A stretch of DNA of 12,240 bases from Oxalobacteraceae bacterium. Its GTDB lineage: Bacteria; Pseudomonadota; Gammaproteobacteria; Burkholderiales; Burkholderiaceae_D. Each line of letters opens with the position of its first letter. The first letter of the stretch is position 1. The stretch covers positions 1 through 12,240 of the forward strand of contig CANGFL010000007.1 of the NCBI GenBank assembly GCA_947453015.1. Direction: 5' to 3'. Below are positions 1 through 7,348 of the stretch, piece after piece. The notes below the pieces were generated by a model that was not told where the DNA came from, ran no database searches, and worked only from the letters and a program-made list of their open reading frames with translations. A program made the translations under genes and the position numbers.

Positions 1-188
1 AATTTCGGACCACCCTTACCTGCTTTCATGCCAAACATTCCGTGGCACCAGCTACAACTATTGGCAAAAACTTTTCGCGCTTCTTGGTTAGCCGCATCTT
101 GAGCTTCTTCAGCAAATGCTGCCGAACTTAACAAAGCTACTAAAGCCAAACCCATCAAACTTTTTGTTGCATTGAATCTTTGCATCAT
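1..188 (-). CDS. Small periplasmic cytochrome c, 5' part only (runs off the window)
   Basis: The first 62 or so residues of an exported c-type cytochrome are visible; the rest lies beyond base 1. A Sec signal peptide (hydrophobic core LMGLALVALL, ending near SSAAFA at residues 21-26) is followed by a CSWCH haem-binding motif at about residues 45-49. Two ATG codons are adjacent (188 and 185); a GGAG five bases ahead of the first favours 188. The gene lies downstream of, and on the same strand as, a PQQ-dependent dehydrogenase. Cytochromes c in that position (XoxG/ExaB type) take electrons from the PQQ enzyme in the periplasm. That role is inferred from context. An intrinsic terminator separates the two genes, so this one is fed by read-through or by a very close promoter that I could not identify. 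The axial Met ligand cannot be assigned because the gene is cut. Confidence 0.82.
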   Translation of the reverse strand, partial: MMQRFNATKSLMGLALVALLSSAAFAEEAQDAANQEARKVFANSCSWCHGMFGMKAGKGGPK

Positions 189-250
189 ACTTACTCCAGA
201 ATCTAACTACGACACGTCTCATTTAAAGACGTAAGCATCAAATCTAAAAG

Positions 251-289
251 CAAAAAGAGAAGCGGCAAGTTTTCACTTGCCGCTTCTCT
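251..289 (-). terminator. Strong intrinsic terminator after the PQQ dehydrogenase gene
   Basis: A perfect 15-bp inverted repeat (256-270 with 275-289) closes a four-base loop. On the minus strand it is followed directly by a run of five T, then GCTTTT. It lies 11 bases past the dehydrogenase stop codon and ahead of the cytochrome c start, so it should end or attenuate dehydrogenase transcription before the cytochrome gene. Confidence 0.85.
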
Positions 290-299
290 CAACTCAACA

Positions 300-2039
300 T
301 TACTTCAGCGAGTAAACGATCAGCTGACCATTATCAGTCGGCATTTCGCTAAATGGTGAACCAAACAGCGGACCGTAGTTACCAGCCACGTGGCTACCCC
401 AACCAGTCACAACAGCAACGTACTGTTTGCCTTTAGCGGTGTAGCTAATTACGCCGCCGTGGTGGCCGAGACCATTGTTATGGCTCCAGAGCTCTTTACC
501 TGTTTTTGCATCCAAGGCTTGGAATACGCCATCCGCACCCGGAACAAACAACAGATCACCTTTCGTTGACAACAACGATGCCAACACTGGGTATTTGTAC
601 TCTACGCGCCAAGCACTCTTACCAGTAATAGGATCACGCGCCTGAATCGTGCCGTAGGCTTGCTTACCTTTTGGATGGGTTGCTGTCCATGATGCGCCGA
701 AATAGTTTTGGCCTGAGAAATCTTTAGGACGCTCAGCCTTAACCACTTCCAGATCAAAACACCATTCCTGAGTCGCTTTGTACATCAGGCCAGTTTTAGG
801 ACTGTAGCTACCTGCATTCCAGCTAATAGCGCCGTCAATCGCTGGGCACATATTAGGGAATTTACCTTCGGTGAAATCAACACGACCGATCAGCTCACCT
901 TTTTTGGATACGCCTTTGATGTAGTTGAATGTCTCGCCAATAGCGTAGGCATTTTCAACGTTCAGCTTGTTGCCGCCGCCGAGATTAGCGCCATCGTAAA
1001 CAAAGATAATGCCGCCCTTGTTAGGGTGAACAACGTAATCTTTGCCGCCTTTGGAAATGCGCATGAACTCACCCACGGCGCTGTCGAAGTCCCAGCCATC
1101 ATGAGGCATTTCTTGGAAGTAGGACTTCAGCTTGCCTGTATCTGGATCGAGAACGATAACTGAGGATGTGTACAGATTGTCGCCTGGACGTGAACCTTCT
1201 GTTTTCCACTTAGCACCAGAGTAGTCGTAGTCAGGTGCTGGATTAGCCGTACCCCACCAAATCGAATTGGTCTTAGGATCGTACTGACCTGTCATCCAAC
1301 CGCCGCCGCCGCCTGTTTTCCAGGAATCATTGCCCCATGAATCACGGGAGCGCTGGTCACCACCGATAGTGTCAAACTGCCAGACTGTGTCGCCAGTTTC
1401 AGCGTTTACAGCGAAGATAGGACCGCAGCAGCCAGACAACTCACCACCGTTTGAACCGATAATCACTTTGTCTTTTACGACTAGCGGAGCGCCGGTAAAT
1501 CCTTTGTTACCTTTTTCGACGGTCATAACCATCTTGTCCCAAACAGGCTTACCTGTTTTCATGTCCAAGGCAATCATACGGCCATCAACTGTTCCGAGGT
1601 AAACCTTGCCGTAGGCAACAGCGATACCGCGGTTGTACGGATTGTAGAAAGTACCCTCACCGCGCTCATTGTCCAGCTTGGCTTGGTAACTCCAGATAGG
1701 TTTACCGTTTGTACCATCAAGCGCCCAGACTTTTCCGCTGGCGGAGGTGTAATACAGAACACCGTCAACAGCCAATGGGAAAGATTGAATTCCGCGCTTA
1801 GTCGCGTTTGGAGTGTGAATCCATGAAACGCCCAAATTCTTTACGTTGCTTGAGTTGATCTGATCAAGACCACTATGATGGTAACCATCAAACGACTGGT
1901 GATACATCAACCAGTTATTGGGATCGTTTTGTGCATTTAAAAGCTTGTTCCATGTGACATCAGCAGTGGCTGAAGCGGCTCCGACCAACATCAGGCTAGT
2001 AGCCAGTGCTTTGATTTTAAACTCTAGTCTCTTTGTCAT
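300..2039 (-). CDS. PQQ-dependent methanol/ethanol-type dehydrogenase, lanthanide-type signature
   Basis: A periplasmic quinoprotein of about 579 residues that oxidises a primary alcohol with PQQ and passes electrons to cytochrome c. The ATG at 2039 is chosen because an AGAGGAG ribosome site lies 9 bases upstream and a signal peptide ending near ASATA (residues 22-26) follows; the frame stays open 32 codons further, but without a signal peptide at that start. Repeated W-motif propeller blades are seen (for example VWALDGTNGKPIW). By analogy with methanol dehydrogenase I assign Glu200 (GGEL) and Asn266 (NPAP) as metal ligands, Trp248 as the PQQ-stacking residue, Asp317 as catalytic base, Asp319 as the extra Asp of XoxF/ExaF lanthanide enzymes (WDFD), and Lys341 at the usual Arg/Lys position. 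Oddly, the vicinal Cys pair expected before VNRG is absent (FYNPYNRG here), while Cys204-Cys205 sits just after Glu200. Substrate is not determinable; methanol, ethanol or another alcohol are all possible. Confidence 0.9.
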   Translation of the reverse strand: MTKRLEFKIKALATSLMLVGAASATADVTWNKLLNAQNDPNNWLMYHQSFDGYHHSGLDQINSSNVKNLGVSWIHTPNATKRGIQSFPLAVDGVLYYTSASGKVWALDGTNGKPIWSYQAKLDNERGEGTFYNPYNRGIAVAYGKVYLGTVDGRMIALDMKTGKPVWDKMVMTVEKGNKGFTGAPLVVKDKVIIGSNGGELSGCCGPIFAVNAETGDTVWQFDTIGGDQRSRDSWGNDSWKTGGGGGWMTGQYDPKTNSIWWGTANPAPDYDYSGAKWKTEGSRPGDNLYTSSVIVLDPDTGKLKSYFQEMPHDGWDFDSAVGEFMRISKGGKDYVVHPNKGGIIFVYDGANLGGGNKLNVENAYAIGETFNYIKGVSKKGELIGRVDFTEGKFPNMCPAIDGAISWNAGSYSPKTGLMYKATQEWCFDLEVVKAERPKDFSGQNYFGASWTATHPKGKQAYGTIQARDPITGKSAWRVEYKYPVLASLLSTKGDLLFVPGADGVFQALDAKTGKELWSHNNGLGHHGGVISYTAKGKQYVAVVTGWGSHVAGNYGPLFGSPFSEMPTDNGQLIVYSLK

Positions 2040-2416
2040 TTTTATAGGCTCCTCTTTGTTTATTGTGAAGGTGCTATTACTACTAAATGTACCGGTGGTT
2101 TTTATGCAAAGTACTTTACTCACCATCAAAAGCAAGCGAAGTTAAGATACGTCCTAATGTGATTTATAACAAGAAATAATTTATACCTATGACTTATTTC
2201 CTGTTTTGAATTATTAATAGAGCAAGGAAATATATCGTGACGTACCAAGCTACGCCGCACTGCAAAAGATATAGCCCATAAAAATTTTGCGACGCATCAT
2301 TTATGTTGCTGTGCACACTCAATGAAAGAGCGGTATTTTTGAATTTAATAGGGAATCAGCGTCGCTGCGCGACGCGTGGCTAAGACTTTGGTACCCTGCT
2401 ATTTATCGGCGCTGAT
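2040..2416. other. Intergenic region upstream of the PQQ dehydrogenase
   Basis: No convincing gene is seen in these 377 bases. They contain the predicted dehydrogenase promoter, an inverted repeat GAAATAA/TTATTTC (2173-2179 and 2194-2200, centres 21 bases apart) that could be an operator, and a 7-bp GC-rich hairpin at 2359-2375 (GCGTCGC, loop TGC). The hairpin lies about 40 bases past the stop of the small minus-strand gene at 2417. It has no clear T-run, so it is at best a weak terminator for that gene. Confidence 0.4.
2101..2129 (-). promoter_or_regulatory. Predicted sigma-70-like promoter of the PQQ dehydrogenase
   Basis: On the minus strand, TTGATG (2124-2129) and CATAAA (2101-2106) are separated by exactly 17 bases, each matching four of six consensus positions. 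This would give a leader of about 55 bases before the ATG at 2039. It is prediction only. Confidence 0.4.
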
Positions 2417-2737
2417 TTAACGACCCGCTTCACAATCAGTGCGCAAAACATTACCCGCACTTTCTTTCGTCCAGCTATCACCATAGCGGCCAAACACCAT
2501 ACGTAACACACCTTCGAGATTTTGCCGCTCAACCGGATCATTAAAAGATCGACTATCTAATTTAGCTAGGGCCTCGTCTTTTTTTATACCGCTCTCGCGC
2601 CAAGACATAGCCTCAGAAGCGAATTTTCCAATGTCAGCACAGGTCATGCTCCCTAACGGGTAAGGCGCTGCAAACGCACTCGCGCTGAATCCTACTAATG
2701 CGCCTAGCAAAAACCATTTACGTATAGATATAGTCAT
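2417..2737 (-). CDS. Small exported protein of unknown function (two Cys)
   Basis: A 106-residue protein not recognised as any named family. A clear Sec signal peptide covers residues 1-23 or so (core FLLGALVGFSASAFA, cleavage after AFA). The mature part is short, charged and apparently helical, with only two cysteines, Cys33 (MTCADIG) near its start and Cys102 (RTDCEAGR) near its end, which could form one disulfide joining the termini in the periplasm. No good Shine-Dalgarno sequence precedes the ATG, but the signal peptide starts right at it. The gene is divergent from the FGE-like gene on its right and is not obviously in an operon. Whether it assists the neighbouring dehydrogenase is unknown. 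Confidence 0.65.
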   Translation of the reverse strand: MTISIRKWFLLGALVGFSASAFAAPYPLGSMTCADIGKFASEAMSWRESGIKKDEALAKLDSRSFNDPVERQNLEGVLRMVFGRYGDSWTKESAGNVLRTDCEAGR

Positions 2738-2775
2738 TTTGTTTTATGATTGTTGGTGAAAAAAATTTAAACCTG

Positions 2776-2804
2776 TTTACATCTCATTAATCCTTTGAAA
2801 TAGT
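2776..2804 (+). promoter_or_regulatory. Predicted promoter of the FGE-like gene
   Basis: TTTACA (2776-2781, five of six consensus positions) and AATAGT (2799-2804, four of six) are 17 bases apart. The start point would lie near 2811, giving a leader of about 80 bases before the chosen ATG. It is prediction only. Confidence 0.35.
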
Positions 2805-2889
2805 AGCTTACCATTTGACGCTATCGCTTAAAAATTAGCGCCGCAAACTACTATTGAATATTAATAAAAAATTTACCGCTGATTTCACC

Positions 2890-3666
2890 ATGTATTTAAT
2901 AAAAATTATAAGCAGACTTGCCATCATCTCCTCGATATCGATTGTATTCATGCATAGCGCTCATGCAGATTCATTTAAAGATTGCCCAGAATGTCCTGAA
3001 ATGATCGCACTCCCCGCCGGTAGTTTTGCAATGGGGTCAGATGCTGTCAATGAAGAAGATGCCAACTGGCCCAAAAGAACCGTACAGATAAAAGCCTTTG
3101 CCATAGGCAAATTCGAAGTCTTGCAAGATGAGTGGCAAGCCATTATGGGGAACCGGCCAGGTGGTTTCAAAGGTGAACGCTTACCGGTGGAACAAATTAC
3201 TTGGAAACTCGCAAAAGAATTTACGCGCAAGCTGAGTGAAAAAACTGGCAAGAATTATCGCCTCGCATCCGAAGCCGAATGGGAGTACGCCGCTCGTGCT
3301 GGCACTGAATCTGACTACTATTTTGGGAGCGACGTCGACCGACTGCCAGAACACGCTTGGTATGATGAAAACTCGAATGAAACGACCCATACGGTAGGTC
3401 AGAAGTTACCGAATAAATTCGGTCTGTATGACATGTACGGCAATGTGGCGGAATGGACTGACGACTGCTGGAATAAAAATTACAGTAGCGCGCCAACTGA
3501 TGGCTCCGCCTGGGTGACAGGCGACTGCTCAGTGCGAGTTGTTAGAGGTGGTTCGTGGTTCAACAAACCTCGCTCATTCAAATCCTCGTCACGAATGAAA
3601 TTCTCGTCAGAGATTCGTTATAGCAGTCGTGGACTAGGACTACGAGTTGTGCGCGACGCACCCTGA
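2890..3666 (+). CDS. Exported formylglycine-generating-enzyme-like (FGE-sulfatase domain) protein
   Basis: A 258-residue protein with a signal peptide (residues 1-26, ending MHSAHA) and one FGE-sulfatase/SUMF1-type C-type-lectin-like domain. Family landmarks are CPECPEMIALPAGSFAMGS at about 32-50, RLASEAEWEYAARAG, GLYDMYGNVAEW at 178-189, RGGSW at 219-223 and a final GLRVV. The TTG-initiated frame begins at 2854, but the ATG at 2890 is preferred because it puts the signal peptide at the N-terminus; neither has a strong ribosome site. True formylglycine-generating enzymes carry a copper-binding Cys pair just after RGGS. Here that stretch is FNKPRSF, without Cys, so it is unlikely to convert sulfatase Cys to formylglycine. 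Cys32/Cys35 and Cys193/Cys213 look structural. No sulfatase gene is nearby. The related EgtB/PvdO-like branches show that this fold has other jobs; the function here is unknown. Confidence 0.8.
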   Translation: MYLIKIISRLAIISSISIVFMHSAHADSFKDCPECPEMIALPAGSFAMGSDAVNEEDANWPKRTVQIKAFAIGKFEVLQDEWQAIMGNRPGGFKGERLPVEQITWKLAKEFTRKLSEKTGKNYRLASEAEWEYAARAGTESDYYFGSDVDRLPEHAWYDENSNETTHTVGQKLPNKFGLYDMYGNVAEWTDDCWNKNYSSAPTDGSAWVTGDCSVRVVRGGSWFNKPRSFKSSSRMKFSSEIRYSSRGLGLRVVRDAP

Positions 3667-3679
3667 GTGAACACATATC

Positions 3680-3702
3680 CAGAGTGCGTAGCCCGCACTC
3701 TG
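3680..3702. terminator. Hairpin between convergent genes, possible bidirectional terminator
   Basis: A perfect 9-bp stem (CAGAGTGCG with CGCACTCTG) closes the loop TAGCC. It fills the 37-base gap between the stop codons of the convergent FGE-like and MORN genes. Neither side has a clear T-run, so termination is inferred from stem strength and position. Confidence 0.5.
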
Positions 3703-3703
3703 C

Positions 3704-4198
3704 TTAGCTGCGGTTATTCGGCGCGCGCTCATCTTCATACTCGCCGTGGTACCAAGTACCACTAAATAACTTTCCTTCTGGCGTCAACATTTGACCATGG
3801 CCGTGGGGATGACCATCTTTCCATGCACCCTCATACCAACTACCATCATCATGTTGATAATGGCCTTTACCGTTTTGCAAACTGTTTTTCCATTCGCCGG
3901 TATAGACACCATCTTTACGCGTTAGCTTGCCTTGTCCTTCGGCCCAGCCATCAACCATCTGTCCTTCGTAGACGCCAATAATTTGGCCGTCCAAAAACCA
4001 AATGAGTTTGCCTCTGCCATTAGCAAAACCTTTTTTGCAGGCTCCAGCCCAATTGATACTCTCACCTTCTTGAGGAAAGATATTGGCGACCTTGCAACCC
4101 TCTGCATCTTTAATCCATTGAACTTCATCAGCTTGCGCACTTCCAAAAACGAAAAAGAGCGCGCACAGAAATAATTTAGGTTTAGATAGGATTGGCAT
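3704..4198 (-). CDS. Exported MORN-repeat protein, paralogue A
   Basis: A 164-residue protein with a signal peptide (residues 1-23, cleavage after GSAQA). A short domain with two cysteines (EGCKVANIFPQEGESINW...GACKKG) is followed by MORN-type repeats: YEGQMVDGWAEGQGKL, YTGEWKNSLQNGKGHY and YEGAWKDGHPHGHGQM. MORN repeats are beta-hairpin repeats usually serving as binding or scaffold surfaces; no catalytic residues are evident. The ATG has a GGAG seven bases upstream. The protein shares about 60% of aligned mature residues (81 of 136, counted by eye, no gaps) with the MORN protein encoded at 7349-7840 on the other strand. The two Cys and the PQEGESI motif are kept, so the pair arose by duplication. 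Its periplasmic partner or ligand is unknown. Confidence 0.8.
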   Translation of the reverse strand: MPILSKPKLFLCALFFVFGSAQADEVQWIKDAEGCKVANIFPQEGESINWAGACKKGFANGRGKLIWFLDGQIIGVYEGQMVDGWAEGQGKLTRKDGVYTGEWKNSLQNGKGHYQHDDGSWYEGAWKDGHPHGHGQMLTPEGKLFSGTWYHGEYEDERAPNNRS

Positions 4199-4273
4199 GT
4201 TAGCACTCCGAAAAAATAGTCACATTCGCTTTGATGTCGTAATAGTAATCACGCTGCGAAATTCATTCTTTGG

Positions 4274-4302
4274 ATTATTCCCACATACCTTCTGAAAATC
4301 AA
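4274..4302 (-). promoter_or_regulatory. Predicted promoter of MORN paralogue A
   Basis: On the minus strand, TTGATT (4297-4302, four of six) and AATAAT (4274-4279, five of six) are separated by exactly 17 bases, leaving a leader of about 70 bases before the ATG at 4198. This suggests the MORN gene has its own transcription start even though the next gene upstream is on the same strand. Confidence 0.45.
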
Positions 4303-4314
4303 TATACGGCTCAC

Positions 4315-4710
4315 TTATTTAGTTTTGCAAACGATATTTCCCAAAGCCGCCACCGCTGAATTAGGCGCTATCGCTGCCCATGCTTCTGTCTCAGCCTCGT
4401 CACGAATTATCTGACCTGCCGCCTTTTCCTTAGAATACGTCACCATCTTAAGCACCCTCGATTGGGCATGCGCACAATCATATTCACGCGTAATTTGGCG
4501 CGAGCGTTCGCCGCGATCACTGGGCGTTTTAAAATCATGAATGGTGTTAGTGATAATGTTATCGCCGGCTCGCTGTGTGGAGTTAGGCGCCAAATAAAAA
4601 TAAAATTTATCGCTCTCGAAATAGGTCTGCCATTCTTCTGCGAGCGCAGCGCTGGAACAAACTATCAATCCCACAAACAACAGTCGCTTGGTTGTTTTAA
4701 TTTTTTTCAC
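4315..4710 (-). CDS. Exported adhesin-E-like small protein
   Basis: A 131-residue protein with a signal peptide (residues 1-24, ending SSAALA). The layout of the mature part resembles the surface-adhesin protein E family: WQTYFESDKFYFYLAPNS near the start, a middle REYDCAHAQSRVL and a C-terminal NSAVAALGNIVCKTK, with two cysteines placed to form a disulfide. The start is a GTG at 4710 with GGAG seven bases ahead; the nearby ATG triplets in the leader run straight into a stop. Many proteobacterial relatives are simply small periplasmic proteins, so an adhesive role is not implied. It lies 51 bases after the MFS gene on the same strand and may be the last gene of that transcript, although no promoter is obvious in the gap. 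Family assignment comes from pattern memory, not a search. Confidence 0.65.
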   Translation of the reverse strand: MKKIKTTKRLLFVGLIVCSSAALAEEWQTYFESDKFYFYLAPNSTQRAGDNIITNTIHDFKTPSDRGERSRQITREYDCAHAQSRVLKMVTYSKEKAAGQIIRDEAETEAWAAIAPNSAVAALGNIVCKTK

Positions 4711-4761
4711 GTTACATCTCCATAGTGTTTGTTGGAAGTTTGAATAATCACGCCAAACAAC

Positions 4762-5922
4762 TCAGTGATCTATTGTTTTCGGTAAAAAACTAATCACGAT
4801 CAAAGTTGCGCCAGAGGTGGCCGCCATCAACCATAAAAATGCGCTGAATCCCCAGCCTTTGACAATGGGACCAATTAACCAAACTGCTATCGAACTCGCT
4901 CCGAAAGAAATAGCGAAGCGTGCTCCTGAAAAGCGACTACGCATGGAATCGTCAACATATTTTGCGATCATCGCATCAGTAAATGGTATGGCAGCAAAGA
5001 TTGCACACATAAAGCAAAGCTGAGCAATATAAAACCCCCAACCTTGACACTGAGTAGCTACAACGATAGTTACAAGCTGCAAAAAAATGACAGTGCTGTA
5101 AAGCTTTTTCAGAGGCACTCGGTCAATGAGTGCGCCAATGATTAATTGACTAAAAGCGGCAATAAAATAAATTGCTGCTAGCAGTGTTCCAATCACTGCA
5201 GGATCCTGCAATTGATTACCGAGTCTATTTATTAGAACTTCGTTGTTTGCATTAGTCGAGAAATTAAACAAGAAACTACCCGTGGTTGCCGCCAGGGTCA
5301 TGATGAAGAAAAGCGTAAACTGATTCGCCTTCGAATCAACGTTAAGCGTAGGAGTTTTTCTTATCGGTGGGATTTCCTGTGCATTGCTGACTCGCCAGAA
5401 CACAACACCTAACGCTAAGCTAATTAATCCGGGTATCCAAAAAGCTGCACGCCAGCCAAAGTCTCGGATGACCCAACCGGTCAGTAAAGCCGCGATAGCA
5501 ATACCTAGATTTCCCATCATGCCGTTAATGCCAATAGTTTTTCCAACAGCAGTCGATTGTTGGATCAACATAGGTATACCTACCGGATGGTAGATCGATG
5601 CAAATCCACCCATCACGGCAAGTAAACAGCACAACTGCCAGGGGCTCTGCGCTTGACTAACGAGAATAGAAGACAGACCGATGCCAGCAAAGTAAACCAA
5701 CATCATCTTGCGACGACCCCAGAGATCACCCATTTTTCCGGCTGGTAGAGAACACAAACCAAAAAAGAAAAATGCGGGTGCGCCGTAAGGCATCAGATCT
5801 TCCCACCGATCCACGCCCAGATCGGTGGCAATACTCGCGACTGCTGCAGCGAAAATCAACAGAACAAGATGATCCAGCGAATGCCCCAGATTAAGTAAGA
5901 CAGACGTTAAGCGTGGATTCAT
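4762..5922 (-). CDS. MFS transporter
   Basis: A 386-residue inner-membrane protein of the major facilitator superfamily, slightly short for the usual 12-helix form. Alternating hydrophobic segments span the whole length. The loop 2-3 signature (GKMGDLWGRRKMM, residues 62-74) is clear, followed by ASIYHPVG (108-115), a motif of this MFS branch, and a second loop signature GALIDRVPLKKLY in the C-terminal half. A polar loop near the middle (about residues 185-200) separates the two six-helix halves. Substrate cannot be predicted. The start lies 15 bases after the stop of the HAD gene on the same strand, so the two are probably co-transcribed; no strong ribosome site is seen, consistent with coupled translation. 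It could be an exporter or an organic-acid importer. Confidence 0.85.
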   Translation of the reverse strand: MNPRLTSVLLNLGHSLDHLVLLIFAAAVASIATDLGVDRWEDLMPYGAPAFFFFGLCSLPAGKMGDLWGRRKMMLVYFAGIGLSSILVSQAQSPWQLCCLLAVMGGFASIYHPVGIPMLIQQSTAVGKTIGINGMMGNLGIAIAALLTGWVIRDFGWRAAFWIPGLISLALGVVFWRVSNAQEIPPIRKTPTLNVDSKANQFTLFFIMTLAATTGSFLFNFSTNANNEVLINRLGNQLQDPAVIGTLLAAIYFIAAFSQLIIGALIDRVPLKKLYSTVIFLQLVTIVVATQCQGWGFYIAQLCFMCAIFAAIPFTDAMIAKYVDDSMRSRFSGARFAISFGASSIAVWLIGPIVKGWGFSAFLWLMAATSGATLIVISFLPKTIDH

Positions 5923-5937
5923 GGATTGCAGAGCAAA

Positions 5938-6630
5938 CTACACGCCCAATTGACGAGCAAGATCATTCAAGTCACTTGACGCATAGGTAAATCGCGTTAA
6001 ATCACCTTTGGCGGCTGCAGCACCTACACCGTATTCCAAAGGACGCTCGACAAATGCCGTCTGCAAACCGCAGGCTTTAGCTGCATCGAGATCATCTTCA
6101 TGGGCAGCGACCAACATGACCTCGGAAGGCTGCACGTCAAAAATCTCTGCCACACCCAGATACGTTTCGGGATCCGGTTTGTAATGACGAAATACCTCAG
6201 CAGATAAAATCAAATCCCAAGGTAGTCCCGCATTTTTTGCCATATTCGCTAATAGACCCAAATTGCCATTCGATAGCGTCGTGAGCATAAAACGTGACTT
6301 CAATCGCGTCATGCCAGGAACGGTATCGGACCAAGGGTGTAAACGGTGCCAGGCAAGATTTAACTGTCGGCGCTTTTCTTCACTAAGATCGATAGCGAAA
6401 TCTTTTAGTATGCGATCCAGAATCAATCTATGCAGATCATCAATCTTTGTCCAACCCAGTTTGCCGGAACGAACTTCATCCATCGCAGGTTTATAGCCAG
6501 CGCGCCAAGCGCTCGCAAATTTATCGCCATCAACGCCTGGAATCAGTGCCTTCGCTTCGCGACTAATCGAACCATGCCAATCAACCACAGTGCCGAATAC
6601 GTCAAAGGCTAATACTTTGGGAGTAGTCAT
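5938..6630 (-). CDS. HAD-superfamily hydrolase, 'haloacid dehalogenase type II' family
   Basis: A cytosolic hydrolase of 230 residues with all HAD motifs: Asp10 nucleophile in FDVFGTVVDW, Ser120-Asn121 in TTLSNGN, Lys151 in HYKPDPETY, and acidic residues 179-180 in VAAHEDDLDAAKACG. The overall pattern is that of proteins named haloacid dehalogenase type II. However, motif 4 reads AAHEDD rather than the SSNAWD-like motif of proven L-2-haloacid dehalogenases, so true dehalogenase activity is uncertain and a phosphatase-like or other activity is possible. The ATG at 6630 is preferred over the in-frame GTG at 6639 because AGGTGA sits five bases ahead of the ATG. It is the middle gene of a tight run: exported DUF4440 protein (26-base gap), this enzyme, then the MFS transporter (15-base gap), suggesting uptake or export of its substrate or product. 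Confidence 0.83.
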   Translation of the reverse strand: MTTPKVLAFDVFGTVVDWHGSISREAKALIPGVDGDKFASAWRAGYKPAMDEVRSGKLGWTKIDDLHRLILDRILKDFAIDLSEEKRRQLNLAWHRLHPWSDTVPGMTRLKSRFMLTTLSNGNLGLLANMAKNAGLPWDLILSAEVFRHYKPDPETYLGVAEIFDVQPSEVMLVAAHEDDLDAAKACGLQTAFVERPLEYGVGAAAAKGDLTRFTYASSDLNDLARQLGV

Positions 6631-6656
6631 CGGTGTCACCTACTTCGCTAGTGTGA

Positions 6657-7118
6657 TTATTGTTTGGGGGGTGTACGAGTCGCTTGCCAAGACACGAATT
6701 GCAATTTTCCATCGCGTTTGGCCCAGATACTGTGAAAGCGCAGTTCAATACTGAGATCTTTATCATTCAGCTGAACATCAAAATTACCTAAGCCAGTGAT
6801 CGTGGCAATACAACCAAACGTTCTGACCTTAACGTCGGAGCGACGCATCACTTTGTATTTCACCATACCGCTACGCATAGATTCGATATACGACTGCTTG
6901 CTATCGACTACGGAACTGCTGTGTATATAAACAAGATCATCAGCGATTAATTTTTCCATTGCTGCAAAATCATTCGCCATCTGCGCTGCATAGCGCGCAT
7001 CTTCTAACTTAATGACTTCGTCGGCATTAACAGCATCGCACGTTGATGCAATGGCATTGTGACCGCTAGCGAAAGCCAGTATGGCGATGCAGAGTATGGT
7101 AGAGCGTAGGTTCAACAT
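6657..7118 (-). CDS. Exported SnoaL/DUF4440-like protein
   Basis: A 153-residue protein with a signal peptide (residues 1-24, ending HNAIA) and a single NTF2-like alpha+beta domain of the DUF4440/SnoaL kind. Typical features are an N-terminal helix pair (VIKLEDARYAAQMANDFAAMEKLIADDLVYIH), the turn SSSVVDSKQSYIESMRSG, and a run of beta strands ending in WAKRDGKLQFVSWQATRTP. Such folds form a cone-shaped pocket that binds small hydrophobic molecules; whether this one is an enzyme or a binding protein is not visible. Two cysteines remain in the mature chain (in STCDAV and FGCIAT). A GGAG lies six bases before the ATG. It heads the minus-strand run that continues with the HAD hydrolase and MFS transporter, and is divergent from MORN paralogue B. 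Confidence 0.78.
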   Translation of the reverse strand: MLNLRSTILCIAILAFASGHNAIASTCDAVNADEVIKLEDARYAAQMANDFAAMEKLIADDLVYIHSSSVVDSKQSYIESMRSGMVKYKVMRRSDVKVRTFGCIATITGLGNFDVQLNDKDLSIELRFHSIWAKRDGKLQFVSWQATRTPPKQ

Positions 7119-7348
7119 AGGAGTCTCCTGTTTTTTTATTATTTTGTTGGCGCAAAGGTAGAGGATTTATTTTGCGATGCACCAACACCTCGCTATAACG
7201 ACTGCCAAAATTAGCAGGCGTTAGCCAGATTTCGCCATTGATGATACTGTAATTAGATTAGCTTTCGTAAAAACCTGCGCTACCGCACCCGTTACTAAAA
7301 CAGCATGATGGACTGTGCTTGTTTTACTCTGAAAGTTTGGAGAGTCCG

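Noticed and set aside
1330..1602. Open frame of 90 codons on the plus strand inside the PQQ dehydrogenase gene
   Set aside because: It is antisense to a well-conserved gene whose residues explain the sequence; no signal, family pattern or ribosome site.
2040..2135. 32-codon N-terminal extension of the PQQ dehydrogenase
   Set aside because: It would put the signal peptide internally, lacks a ribosome site and covers the predicted promoter; the ATG at 2039 has a good AGAGGAG.
4930..5600. Plus-strand open frames inside the MFS gene
   Set aside because: They are short, overlap a clear transporter and lack recognisable protein features.
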